A DNA stretch of 64,000 bases. Source: Sanguinoderma infundibulare. Its lineage: Eukaryota; Basidiomycota; Agaricomycetes; Polyporales; Polyporaceae. How positions within the stretch are numbered: position 1 is the stretch's first letter; every line of letters begins with the position of its first letter. The position numbers and the translations under genes were made by a program. Below, piece after piece: positions 34,489 to 46,418 of this stretch. The notes beneath the pieces were generated by a model. The model was not told the DNA's origin and did no database searches. It saw nothing but the letters and a program-made list of their open reading frames with translations. The stretch spans positions 434,001 to 498,000 of the forward strand of contig JAVLRN010000003.1 in the NCBI GenBank assembly GCA_032821775.1, in the 5' to 3' direction.

Positions 34489-34990
34489 CGTTGACCCACA
34501 TCCTCATCATTTCCAACCCTGTCAACTCCACCATCCCCATCCTTTCTGCAGTCTTCGAGAAGGCCGGTGTTTGTGACCCTGCTCACATCTTCAGTGTTAC
34601 CACCCTTGATGTCGTCCACTTCCTTAGCAGCATCACCGGTGCTGACCCCAAGGACATCCCCATCACCATCATTGGTGGTCACTCAGATGCGACCATTGTC
34701 CCTCTCCTTTCTCAGACCCTGCACAGCAAGGGTGTCTCGGGCGAGGTCTACAAAAAGCTCATGCACTGCATCCAGTTCAGTGGTGATGAGGTTGTCCAGG
34801 CCAAAGAGGGTGCTGGCTCCACAACACTCTCCATGGCCTACGCTGGTGCTCGCTTCACTGGCAACCTGCTCCATGCACTCAATGGCGAGAAGGGGATTGT
34901 TGTCCCTACATTCTTCGAGAGCCCTCTCTTTGCTGATCAGGGCATTGAATACTGCTCCTTTAACATTGAACTTAGCTACGGCAATGTATT
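34489..34990 (+). pseudogene. Captured malate dehydrogenase fragment, copy 2
   Basis: C-terminal two thirds of MDH in one frame: [147 protein letters not shown]. The NPVNS and GGHS motifs of the active site are kept, but the substrate Arg after LDVV is His. It is more complete than copy 1, which lacks the [11 protein letters not shown] segment. The Rossmann N-terminus is absent, so it cannot be an active enzyme. Confidence 0.88.
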
Positions 34991-35338
34991 AGTCTTGCTC
35001 AATATACACTTTTGATGTCTATGTTCTATGTGGTGTGCGCAAGTTTTGGACAGCCCAGCAAATCTCTGAGATACTGAACCTATAGTCCTGGATTAGCAAC
35101 CATTAGGAAGGATTAGGAAAAAATTAGCACTACTGTAGGGAAGGGTTAGAGAAGGATTAGGGCCAGTAGTGCTACTTTATCCCTAATCCTTCTAAGATAG
35201 AACAAGGGAAAAGGGGGACCTACCGAATCTTAGGCTAATTTTCCCTAACTCACTAATGCTTTTCTAATGGCACTAATTCCTACTTTTTAGTTGTACTTTC
35301 ACGGTTCACCAAAGTAGCTTGGGAAGGTTTTTCCAGAG
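34991..35338. repeat. Right arm of TIR copy 2
   Basis: ATTAGG/CCTAAT-rich subterminal repeats and the right TIR. Matches 22797-23118. Confidence 0.7.
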
Positions 35339-35344
35339 CAGGTA

Positions 35345-35575
35345 CCACTCTTGTCTGGCCAGTCAGCATAGTGTATGTACTATGCCTCTGGGTGGTCAGC
35401 ATAGTATATGTACCATGCTCCCAGCTGGTCAGCACTGTGTATCTGGCCAGTCAATATTGCGCAGGTATCACTCCTGGCCAGCCGGTCAGCATAGTGCAGA
35501 CATCCTGCACATCCGGCTGGTCAATATTGTGCAGGTACCACTCCTGGCTGGCCAGTCAACATAGCATGTTAAGGG
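35345..35575. repeat. GGCCAGTCAGCATAGT repeat cluster
   Basis: About six diverged units built on TGGCCAGTCAGCATAGTG and CAATATTGTGCAGGTACCAC. Continues the repeat field interrupted by TIR copy 2. Confidence 0.65.
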
Positions 35576-35599
35576 TACACTTACTCCAAAACTGGTTTG

Positions 35600-35965
35600 G
35601 AGGACTGTTGGAGATACATGCACTTTCAGGCATTGCTCTGGGATCACTCCAGGAGCTGCTCCGAAGTACAGTTAATGGTACATGCACTTTCAGGTATCAC
35701 TCCGAAATTGCTCCAGAGTACATGCACTTTTATATATTGCTTCAGGATTGCTCCAGGAGCCCCTCCGGGAGCTGCTTCAGAGCACAGTGAAAGGTATATG
35801 CACTTTTGATATCACTTCAGGATGCACTCCGAGAGCTGCTCCAGAACACTGTTGGGGGTACATACACTTTTAGTATCACTCTGGAATGCACTCCAAGAGC
35901 TCCAGAGCACTGTTGGGGGTATATGCACTTTTGATATCACTCCAAGATCGCTCCAGAGGGACTGG
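35600..35965 (+). repeat. Minisatellite array, forward
   Basis: About six units of 55-70 bp sharing GTACATGCACTTTCAGGTAT, CACTCC and CAGGAGCTGCTCC. The inverted counterpart is at 37265-37670. Confidence 0.75.
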
Positions 35966-37264
35966 AGTGCATCAGGATATCTAATCTTGATCTTATCTCT
36001 ATCTCCTTATTAGTCTGATATGCTGTGCTATTTTGGGCGCTTTTTTGCGATCTTGATGACCCAAAAGGGTAGGTGGGTGATAGGAATAGTAGGGGCACCA
36101 GGTAGTGATATCTTCTAGGTCTATTGTGAGCTCAATAATGGGGCTATTCACTTGATTATTTTTGCAGTATGTTTATATTGATAGGGCAAACCAAACGACA
36201 CTAAGATCATGCCCATAGCTGCACTACACCTATTGATATGGCCTGTACAGTATTGAGGAGAAGAATGTATTGCAGCTTGGTCAGTTCTGGGGCTATTCTC
36301 TTCATTCTTTTTGCATATATTAGGTATTAGTTGGTATATGTTGGGTATAGCATTTGTTTTGGGCAGCATCACATAGCAGTGCCTAGGAATGACCTGCACT
36401 GATCAGCCACTAGAATATTTCCAGGCCCATATCTTGGGACCCAGTAGACCTATCACTGTCCCCTTGATACCATTGGAAAGGGGTGGATCAGGGCTTTCCA
36501 ACGATATATAACACACCCTGGTTCAACCACTCGGGCATACCCCCACCTCCTTCTCCTCCTGCTCCAATATTGCCACCTTTCCCCTGCCACAACTGTTAAA
36601 TACTTTAACTGGAAACTTTGTACACACATACCAGGTATATATACAATGCTCTGTGCCAATTTGCATGGTCCACAGACATTTCAAACCAATGCAATAGCAT
36701 TACCTTTCTGGAGCACTCTTACCTACTATTGTTTCCTCAATATCTTCCCAGAAACTTCATCTTTTTTCATGATCTCTTTTATTCTATGTTACTGCTATGT
36801 GGTACTATTCAGATCAACATAGAAGTCCCTTATCACCAGCTGCAGCCCCTTGCACCATCCTTATCAGTAGTTTCCCATCAATACCTACACTGTATTATAT
36901 TGCCTCAATGCACAAATGATCAGAGGGTGTCATTGAATAGGGCTCGAAAACACCTTTTCAACACATCTGAGATCATAAAATTCCATGGAGATTCAAGAGA
37001 GATATGGAAGAAAGGGTGCTAGAAGGTTAGAGACATACAAGTACAGAGCTGTGCAGCCAATTCCGAGTGCAACCTGCTGCACTAACACTGCATATACCAT
37101 CCTTTCCCCCATATCTCCCTTGAATCTTAACCAAATTTTATGATCTCAGATGCATTGAAAAGGTGGTTTAAAGCCCTATCCAATGGCACTTTCTGATTTT
37201 ATATATATAGAGTCAATATAATGCAGTGCAGATATTAATAAAAAACCACTTTGCTTATCTCACA
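35966..37264. other. AT-rich spacer between inverted minisatellites
   Basis: No supported gene. It contains its own imperfect inverted repeat: 36945-37012 (CACCTTTTCAACACATCTGA...) against 37090-37172 in reverse, sharing CATCTGAGATCATAAAATT. Confidence 0.5.
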
Positions 37265-37670
37265 TCAAAGCACTCCAGTCACTCCGGAGTGATACCTTAA
37301 AGTGCACATATCCACAACAGTGCTCCAGAGCAGCTTCCAGAGCAACACCTGGAAGTGCATGTATCCCCAACAGTGCTTCAGAGCAGCTTCTGAAGTGTGT
37401 CTCAGAGTGATCCCAGAGCAATATCTCAAAGTGCATGTACCTCCAACAGTGCTCTGGAGCAGCTCCTGGAATGCATCCCAGAGCGATATCAAAAGTGCAT
37501 ATACCCTCAACAGTGCTCCAGAGCAGCTCTCAGAGTGATACTTGAAAGTGCATGTACTCCAAATAGTGCTCTGGAGCAGCTCCTGGAGCAATCCTGGAGC
37601 AATCCCAGAGCAATATCCAAAAGTGCATGTACCTCCAACAATGCTCTGGAGCAGCTCCTGCTTGCATGAT
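37265..37670 (-). repeat. Minisatellite array, inverted
   Basis: Reverse-complement units of the 35600-35965 array (GGAGCAGCTCCTGGA, AAAGTGCATGTACC). The two arrays face each other across about 1.3 kb. Confidence 0.75.
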
Positions 37671-37689
37671 TGTAGCACTGAGTGGGTGG

Positions 37690-38520
37690 TTGACATAGGT
37701 ATATGCCACTGGCCAGGTGGTATGTGCATGGCTCCAGAGCAATCAGGCAGATGGTTGTAACAGCTATCTATCCACTGGCCAGACGGTACTCCCCCTGAGT
37801 CTATCCTCGGCCAGGTGGATGCAACAGCTCTGTGCAGAGTGGCCAGAGGGTAGATGCAGATCCCTGGGACCACCGGGCAGATGATTCAAACAGGAACATA
37901 CTGTCCGGCCAGATGGTAGACATATAGCTCTGGGACTGCCAGGTGGGTGGTTGAACCAGCTACACAACAACCAGCCGGAAGGTAGATGCAGATACCTATA
38001 CTACTGGGTGGATGGTGGGTGCAGTGACTTACTTGGACTGGCCAGACAGCTACAACAGCCAACTGGCTAGCTTGTAAAGTAGAGATGACTGAGCAGTGTA
38101 GTGGTTTGGGGTGAGGATACGCAAATCCGGCCAGGTGGAGGTATCAGGGAAATTGTTGCACTGGCCGGACAGCCTAAGCAAGAACCCAACTGTCCTGGCT
38201 GGGTGGTCAAGCTATGGATAATTTGTGAGTGACAGCCTATCCACCAAACCACCAGGAGCCAAGAGACACTGTGGCAATGCTTTTCTGAGGCACGCCAGCT
38301 GGATGACATCGTAAAGTATTTTGCAGGACTGGCTGGACAGCAAATATACCTTTACCCAGAAACTGCAGATTTTTAAGAGATCCTGGCTGGGTGATACCAA
38401 AGAGCATTCATGCAAACCGGCCGGACAGCAAATATATTAATGCCAGAGCCCCCAGCCAGGACTGGCTCAATGGCAACACCAGGGATTTGTACAGGCCATC
38501 TGAACAGCAACTCCAGTGAT
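37690..38520. repeat. CTGGCCAG-motif repeat field
   Basis: Diverged units with ACTGGCCAGACGGTA, CCGGCCAGATGGTAG and GGTGGGTGGTTG-like words, related to those at 35345-35575. Confidence 0.55.
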
Positions 38521-38744
38521 TTTAATGGAACATACTCTGCTCTTCGCAGTCATTTGTGACTAGGGTGCATCTTCCTGAAGTGCGAGGAGACCAAGCTGGA
38601 ATTCTCCTGGAGGAGATCCTGCAGTGCTGCTTGCAGTGGTGCTTAGACGAGAGAGCGCAGGGTGAAAAACTGTTTTGGTTAACTTTGCATGACTTCATGG
38701 TGACAACATATTGATGCGGAACATGACCGCCTTTTAGCATGTCC

Positions 38745-39700
38745 ATGGGATTGTGGTTTCTTTACCTGGGGCTGTGGCTTATATGTTGGCCCATTATTAC
38801 TTGTCTCTTGCACCATCTTACCATCTTACCATCTTACCACCGTACGCCTCATATGCAGTTCCATATGTCCGTTTTGCACATTTCACAGATCGTGAGATGA
38901 ACGGATGCAACCCGCTAATACATGTGATCCAATGCGAATCGACGGCAATCAGATCAAGGTTGCAGAGTACAAGTGCAAGACATGCATGCAGCAGGTGCAA
39001 TGGTGAAGGTCGGACGGTGTTTGAACTTCGGAATGCACATTTGCATCACCTTCAATGTGTACTTGGCGTATCTCTGGCCAGCTGAGGAGGTGAACAGTCT
39101 ACAGAGTCACATGCCACCATGGGGAGACATTGTGTCCAGGTCGTGCCCAGTCCACACTGACAGTGGGAGTGCAAGGTGAAAGGACGGGAATGGGCATGGC
39201 TGTTGGCTGACCATCCAACCGTCCATGCACAATGGCACGAAGTCGTCTACTGCCACGGAGGCTGAGCATGCCACATGCGAGTGATTCTGCGCCTGGGCCA
39301 CTGGAAATTGAAAGCAGTGGGGAAGCTAGGGCTCGTGCTGTGTACACTCGCAAGGTTAGTCTTGATCGACCCAGGGCAAAAATCCAACCTTTGGCCCAAC
39401 TTGCCAGAGCTGGGTGCTTCGGATGCTTAATCTGCCTTTTTGGGCGATCAATACCAAACTTCCAGGACCAGAAGGACTCAAACACTCAAGTGTGCCACCG
39501 AGTTACTGTTTTCCTACCTGTTGCATGTGCATCGTTTACTGGTACTTGAGCCAATCCCACTGGATTACACATGTTAGCGCATTGCATGAATTTGTAATTA
39601 TGTGCAAGGAGGAGGGCAGTGAGATGGTAAGATGGAGCAAAAAGTCATGATGGGCCAACTGATGAGCCACAGCCCCAGATGAAGAAACAGTAATTTTATG
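38745..39700. repeat. Imperfect long inverted repeat
   Basis: 38745-39000 on plus and 39480-39700 on minus share CTGGGGCTGTGGCT, GTTGGCCCAT, CTCCATCTTACCATCT-like and ATGCA-CAGGT blocks over about 230 bp, with roughly 480 bp between. No coding evidence. Confidence 0.6.
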
Positions 39701-39884
39701 AATGTGCCAGAAGGCGGTCCGAAATGTCATATTCCGTATGCAATATACTGTCGCCATGAAGCTGTGCAAAGTGAAGTAAACCAAAGATATGAATGTCGAC
39801 CGCCAGTGCCAGTGCCTCCTCGTCCTCATCATGACCTTTGTCTAGATGCTTCAAAAGAGAACTCCAGCCACGGAAGGGAGGGAC

Positions 39885-40235
39885 TGTTGAGCACAGTAGG
39901 GATTGCCCACTGTGGGGTGCAACTAGACACAGCAGTCACACATACTCACCTGGCTAGAGAGGTAGAGAGGCTGTAGAGGTGAGTGAGGAGAAGAGTAGAA
40001 GAACTGTTGATATTAGGGCCAATGGGGGCCATATATATACTACAGAGCATACTGCATTACTAAGGCTATACAGTACAAGACATGCCATACCGGGATACAA
40101 GGTATGGCCTCACATGAGATGATCATGTGGGGCGGCTATACAGCGCCTGTGCAATGGATGTGATATCAGGCTGTGCCAATATTCAGATACGCAGCTATGC
40201 CGTGTAACGCTATGCTCAGCTATGCACATTCAACA
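39885..40235 (-). repeat. Element G 3' LTR
   Basis: 351-bp LTR. ATATATATAC near 40031 is a possible TATA region. It pairs with 46068-46418. Confidence 0.92.
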
Positions 40236-40246
40236 CTCCCCCTCGC
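40236..40246 (-). other. Element G polypurine tract
   Basis: Minus-strand GCGAGGGGGAG directly abuts the 3' LTR. Confidence 0.75.
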
Positions 40247-40285
40247 TAAGTATGCACTCGCAAGTACGCAAGCAGATATGGCACT

Positions 40286-43200
40286 TTAAGCTGCCTTAGG
40301 GAAATGCAAGCCAAGATGGGGACGGAAGTGGTGGAACTTCACAGTGCCCAAATTCTTGGTGAAAATATCAGCGGGGTTATCAGTCCCTTCGACATAGAAT
40401 ATGTCGGTGATACCTCAATTGTACACTTCACGAACATAATGGTAATGGATGTCGATGTGCTTCAACCTTGCTTCCATGACAGCATTTTGTCCAATGTGTA
40501 TGGAGCCTTGATTATCTCCAGATAGTGGTACGTGACCAAGGTTATAGCCAAGTTCAGCAAGCAAGTTGTGAACCCAGACTATTTGGCAACTACAGTCGCT
40601 CATTGCCATATACTCAGCCTCAGTAGAGGAAAGAGCAATGGTCTTTTGCGCACGTGAAACCCACGAGAATGCGCAGTTCGCTAACTTCAGCATGAAGCTG
40701 GTTTGTGATTGTCGAGAGTGTGGGTCAGAAGCCCAATCACTGTTGGTTGCGGCAATTAAGCCAAGTTGAGAATCGCCATTGTAAACCAAGGTGTAGTTCT
40801 TGGTACCAACAAGGTAGCGGCAAATGTGGAGTGCCTTGCTGAGATGATCCTCGGTCGGGTTTGCAGCATACTGTGCCAGTTTGGTCACAGCGAAAGCTAT
40901 ATCTGGCCTCGTACCTAGCATGAGGTAGAGTAGAGAGCCAATAACTTTCTGGTACCTGGAGCGAAGCTCCGGTGTAGCTTGTCCTGTGTTGGGGGCAGGT
41001 ATGTAACCCGCAGGGAGTGGAGTTGAAGACGGTCACGCATTTGTCATGCTGCAGCGGTTCAGTACTTTCTCCAAGTATGCGCGTTGATCTAAAAAGATCT
41101 TTCAGCCAATATGAGTGATGCGCATGTGCAAAAACTCCTTCGCATCACCTAAGTCGCAGCATTCCCACTTGTTTATGAAGCGAGCTTTAAGTCTAGCTAC
41201 AAGCTTCTTGTCGTGCCCACAGAAAAGTGCATCGTCAACGTAGATGATTACAACTACCATTGCGCCATCAGAGTGATGTTTGTAGATGTATAAACCTGCA
41301 TTGTTGGTGAGCCGTTTGTAGCCCATCAACTTCATGGACTCAGACAGGGTGCACCACCACGCTAAACTTGCCTGCTTAAGTCCATATAGAGCATGCTTCA
41401 GTCTGAAGACTTTGTGCTCAGAGCCAGGGATGCGAAATCCTTCTGGCTGCTCCAGGTAGATCTCCTCATCCAGCTTGCCATACAAGTAAGCACTGCGGAC
41501 ATCGAGTCCTGAGATGTGCCAGTCCTCGAGTGCTGCAAGAGCCATAATGAGACAAACTGTCTTGAAGCGGACAACTGGGGAGAATATCTTGTCGAAGTCT
41601 TCACCTTCAACCTGGGAGAAGCCTTTTGCTACAAGTCTGGCTTTCTTGCGACCGTCAGTTTTGACGTCGAATACCCAGCGGTTTTTCACGACCTTACGTC
41701 CTTTCAGATGGTCGACCAAGTCATAAACGTCACGCCTGCGAAGGGCCTCTAATTCTTTGCAGCAAGCAGTAAACCACTCCTTTTGCTCAGCCTTTGGTAG
41801 ACTGGTAATATCACGATAAGTCCACTTGTGCACATTGGGCGGTGAGACTTTCTCCCCCTCATCTGGTGGAATCACCTTTGCGATAAGGTATTGGATGAGA
41901 CTAGCTCCCCCTTCCCGGCATAGTTTTGCCACATCAATTCTAGAGGCATGCAAGACACCTTCGACTTCTTCTGACGAGTGACCTGACAACTCTTCTTCTG
42001 ATTCATATTCATCTTCATCCTCGTCGTCATCGTCATCATTGTCATCGTCGGGGTCTGAGCGATCTGGACTAGGAGCGGCCGACTGAGGTTGAGGCAGGGG
42101 TTCTGCAGGTATAGGTATTGGGTCTGAGCCCAAGTCCTCCTCTTCCTCATCATCATCGTCACTACCACTAGACGAGATTACAGGGGTTGATTCCCTGTGC
42201 GTGCGCATCGAAGGTGGAAGTGGAATGGGTGGTCTGCATACAGTGAATCTATCGCGTGATTGTGGAAGTGATCAGGCATGGCTAGGACCAGGAACCTGCT
42301 CATCCCTTGAAGGTGGTGCGGTCCGAGAGCGACTCGGTATCTCGCCAACCAACCTCTTCCACGATCCCCGTTTCTCAACATCCTTAAAAATGTCTGTAGG
42401 GTGACGTGATTCACCATAGACATTACCTTTGCGAACTGGTACATTCCGCTCCCTCACAGACCATTGTGGTGTGACTGGCTGTTTAACCAGAGGAGGTTGC
42501 AGCGGCAGAGGGTGTTGCACTACTGGTATGTCTCCTCCGCGCTGTGCACGAGGTTGAGGAGGTACAGGGGGTACAGCCAGAGCTGGTGCATGCGCTTGGC
42601 CTTGCACATTTCCCTTGCCCTTTGTGGAAGGTTTTCTGGGAGGATGACATTGCTCTTCATCGTCATCAGGGAGTAAAGAAGGAGTAGTTGCCTGGTCCGC
42701 AGGTTCAACTGGTTCGGGCACACTCTGCTGCCCATGTCGCTTCTTTTCATGTGTGCATTTCGGAAACAAACTTTCGTCAAATAGCGCTTGAGCAGCTGTG
42801 AAGATGACATTGTTTGGTGAGCGCATAAACTTATGATTGTGGTTACCGGCACTGACACCAAGATAAATCATCAGCTCAGATTTGGGTGATAATTTATTCT
42901 TGCGGACTTCGGGGGGCAAAAAGATATATGCACCACAACCGAATACGCGTAGGTGACTGATGTCTGGCTTGGTACCATTCAAAAGTTCATAAGGTGTCCG
43001 CCATTCAAGGCGACGAATAGGTGTCCTGTTGTACAGGTGTGCTGCGTGTTCAAAGGAGAATTTCCACCAAGATTGAGGGATGCAGGCATCATGCCGCATT
43101 GCCTCGCTCTTGTCCATGAGCGTACGAATGATTCGCTCAGCGCGGCCATTCTGTTGATGAATATGAGGCGCACTAGGGATGATCTCGATGCCTCTGTCTT

Positions 43201-45721
43201 TGAGCATGTTGTTGAAGGCGTGTGATTTGAGTTCACCTCCAGAATCTGATTTCCACTTGATTACTTTCGCATTGAACTGCATCTCAACATATGAGAACCA
43301 TTGTCGTGTAGCCTGCAGTGCATTGTCTTTGGTGCGAAGGCAAATTGCCCACACATACGACGAATAATCATCATAGAGTAGGATTGCATGCTGGTACTTG
43401 TGGTACGACAGCACAGAGAAAGATTTCAGATCAACATGGATCAGCTCAAAAGGTCAGGATGCACGCCGATTGTCAATCGGGTGAGATTGCAATGGCATTT
43501 TGCCTTCAGCACATCCATGGCAAATCAAGTTCTTTTTGGGAGTCTCGACAATCGGACACTTCTCAGTGTGTTTCCAAAGATGTCTCAACACATCGTCTGA
43601 AGGATGACCTAAGCGACGGTGGAGAGTTTCATGATCTATGCCTTTCAGCGCAACCATGTTTTGCGCCTGTACAGGCTGTGTATAAATTACATAAATTGTA
43701 TCACCAACATTGCGTGGTTCAAAAGAAACGACGCGCTCATTATTGCGGTAGAGCGAGATCTTGGCAGTAGTAGCACGCGCTGACATTCCGTCTCGCAGTA
43801 GAGCACCCATAGAAATGAGTTTGTTGGTGAGATTGGGAACAAAGGCGACATTTCTCAGCCTTAACGTTCCACCTGTTTCTAGTAGAAGGAAAACAGTGCC
43901 TTCGCTAGTCATATAAGTTACACCATCAGCAGTATTGAGTGCCAGTTTGGTCTTGTAGTAGCAGAAATCGGCAAAATCACTCATAGAATAAGTGAAGTGC
44001 ATGGATGCTCCTGAGTTGAGCATCCAAAGGTCATTGTTAACAACTGATTTCGCTTTCCCCTTACACTTTGCGCATGCTGCATATGTAGAGCGGTGAATAC
44101 ATGTATTATCTTCTGTAGCCACTTGTAATACAGGTGTAGCTACAGGTACGCGTGATGATACTACACGATGAGAGGGTCTTGCGATACTAGTCACTGCCAA
44201 TTGAGGCGTGCAGTCAGCATACAACTCATGGTGTAGTGGGGAAGGGACTGACCATTGACAATTGAAGAACTCCTTGACATCATCGTCCTGCTCGTCTTCA
44301 CTGCTGAGCCTGAGGGACACGGTGTCCTCCATGTCCACGTCCTCGACAACCGCGCCTATGCGCTCCCTGAGGTGCGGCCTGATGCGCTCCCTAAGGGTGC
44401 ACCGGCAGTGCTTGGGCTCGTGATCCTCGCGGTCCGTGTCCTCGTCGCTGTCCACCTCGACAATCTGCACGCTGCTGGGGCCTGCGAGGGGCGTTGGGCT
44501 GCGCGACACGTCTGGGCTGGTGCGGCGGGAATCTGCACTGAATGTCGCAGATGATTCCGGCAATGAGCGCATTGAGGGCGACTCGGTCCTCGGCGTTAGG
44601 GCGGGGTCCTTGAGGGCGTCCTCGTTGACACGGCTGTACTGGCCGCTGGCCATGACGAGCACCTCGAGCGTCTTGATGCACTCGACAGTCGGCTCCACGC
44701 CTAACTGTGTCGCGAGGTTGAACGCATGCGTGAGCGCAGGGTACTGGTGGTTGGGGCCGGTCTCTGCACGGATGGGCTTGTGCAGGAGCGCGTGCGGGTC
44801 CTCCAAGTGCGGCAGCGTGCCCTTGGTGATGGTAGAGAGTTCAGTGACGTGCGCAATGTGGGCATGCTGGTGCGCACCTTGGTGCTGCTGGAAACGGCCG
44901 CGTCCTCCGCGCCGACCATGATGGCCTTGGCCTTGCTGCTGCTGCCCCTGAGGGCACTGCTGCTGGTGCTGCTGCCCATGCGGGCGCTGCTGCTGCTGCT
45001 GCCCTTGTGGGCACTGCTGCTGGCGGAAGGTGGGGTCTTGCGGCTTGCGGTTGACCGCTGAGATCTTGTTCACGCTGTCGCGCGGCTTCTGCTGGTGGCG
45101 CCCCTGGTGCTGCTCCCAGTGCATGATAACGCGGTTGCGCACCTCATCAAAGGTCACCTGGTGCACGGCAGGGTTCACCACTGTGCCAGTGATCCCCGAG
45201 ATGTAAACCTGGATGACAGGGTCCATCGCCGGCGGGAGCTTCAAGAGGAGGATCATCCCCTTGATGTGCTCGGCGACAGTGAACTCGTTGGTCTCGAGGG
45301 TTTGGAAGTGAGTGCAGAGCTTGTCCATCGCTGGGATGGGGTTGCCGTCAGCAGGGATGGTGATGCCCATGGCAGCGCGGAAGTCCTGGTAGATGACCGG
45401 GATGCCGGGCTTGCCGTAGGTGTCCTTGAGGTGGTCCCAGACCTCCTTTGCGGTGGTCTTGGACTCAATCGCGGTGGTCTTGGACTCAATCGTGGTGCCG
45501 ATGGCGTCGTCGACACGGAGACGGATGTGGCCTCGAGCAGAGGAGTCATCCTCATCCCACTTGTCGATCTCATCCTGATCAGCGGTGGTAGCGGGCTTGG
45601 TCCTAGTCATTGGTTTGACCCAACAACTCTTGGACTGGAGGAAAGCCTGCATTTTCGGCGCCCATACAAGGTAGTTGGGGCCAGTGAGGAGAGGAACAGT
45701 GTTGACGAGGTCCTTCGACAT
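40286..45721 (-). pseudogene. Element G gag-pol polyprotein (copia)
   Basis: ATG 45721 (MSKDLVNTVPLLTGPNYLVW) to TAA 40286 is one frame of 1811 codons, interrupted only by TGA at 43454, 42272, 41102, 41033 and 40415. Gag has the UBN2-like start and a Gln/His/Arg-rich basic tail with no CCHC knuckle. Protease shows WMLNSGASMHFT, with Asn in place of the catalytic Asp. Integrase has HRRLGH...CHGC, then DDYSSYVWA, SDSGGELKS and NGRAERIIRT (D,D,E). RT has the copia start (RWVFDVKTDGRKKARLVAKG), DVRSAYLYGKLDEEIYLEQP, HALYGLKQA and IIYVDDALF. RNase H has NSDWASD, SSTEAEYMA and SGDNQGSI with a HIDIHYHYVRE end. Each TGA sits where Arg is plausible, so readthrough or repair of five codons separates it from a full frame. 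Confidence 0.92.
45450..45491 (-). repeat. 21-bp tandem duplication in element G gag
   Basis: Two exact 21-bp units (45450-45470, 45471-45491) duplicate the residues ESKTTAI/ESKTTAK without changing the frame. A replication slip in this copy or its parent. Confidence 0.85.
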
Positions 45722-46053
45722 GGCGATCAATAAGATGGTTTGAAGTCTGGACAGAAGAGACTAGTTAGTCATCATTCTGAACAACGATCAAAGAGAAGAG
45801 AGGAATGCCGGAAGCGTATACCGGCATAGGTTCCCTTTCTTGTGGCATTGGCAGGCAGCGATAACAAAGATTGCGCCACATCCAAGCCACCATCATGTGT
45901 GGCCGGCAGCGTATGATCACGCCTGATCCAACACATGGATAGTCTGCCATAATGGTGACAAGGGATAGATGATAAACGTGTAAAAACACCAGGTGAGCTG
46001 GTGAGGAGTGGAACACAGCCAGCAGCGAGCGGTGCAGTATCCACAACGTCGAC

Positions 46054-46067
46054 CAGGGCTCATAACC
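46054..46067 (-). other. Element G primer binding site (half initiator tRNA-Met)
   Basis: The plus strand reads CAGGGCTCATAACC right up to the LTR edge. That equals the 5' side and loop of the anticodon arm of fungal initiator tRNA-Met (CAGGGCUCAUAACC). The minus-strand RNA is therefore complementary to the internal half-tRNA, as known for copia and Ty5. Confidence 0.85.
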
Positions 46068-46418
46068 TGTTGAGTACAGTGGGGGTTGCCCACTGTGGGG
46101 TGCAACTAGACACAGCAGTCACACATACTCACCTGGCTAGAGAGGTAGAGAGGCTGTAGAAGCGAGTGAGGAGAAGAGTAGAAGAACTGTTCATATTAGG
46201 GCCAATGGGGGCCATATATATACTACAGAGCATACTGCATTACTAAGGCTATACAGTACAAGACATGCCATACTGGGATACAAGGTATGGCCTCACATGA
46301 GATGATCATGTGGGGTGGCTATACAGCACCTGTGCAATGGATGTGATATCGGGCTGTGCCAATATCCAGATACGCAGCTATGCCGTGCAACGCTATGCTC
46401 GGCTATGTGCATTCAACA
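46068..46418 (-). repeat. Element G 5' LTR
   Basis: 351-bp partner of 39885-40235, followed by target duplication GGGAC. Confidence 0.92.

Larger units (their letters stand above)
39885..46418 (-). mobile_element. Complete Ty1/copia retrotransposon (element G)
   Basis: Two 351-bp LTRs (39885-40235 and 46068-46418), each TGTTGA...TCAACA, and a perfect 5-bp duplication GGGAC (39880-39884 and 46419-46423). On the minus strand the order is 5' LTR, half-tRNA primer site, a single gag-PR-IN-RT-RH frame, polypurine tract, 3' LTR. At 6534 bp it is a normal copia size. Only five TGA codons break the frame, and the LTRs differ by about twenty mostly CpG-type changes, so it is fairly recent but inactive. 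Confidence 0.95.

Noticed and set aside
35976..37264. Genes in the AT-rich spacer
   Set aside because: Open frames are short and without motifs, and the region contains inverted repeats that explain the sequence better.
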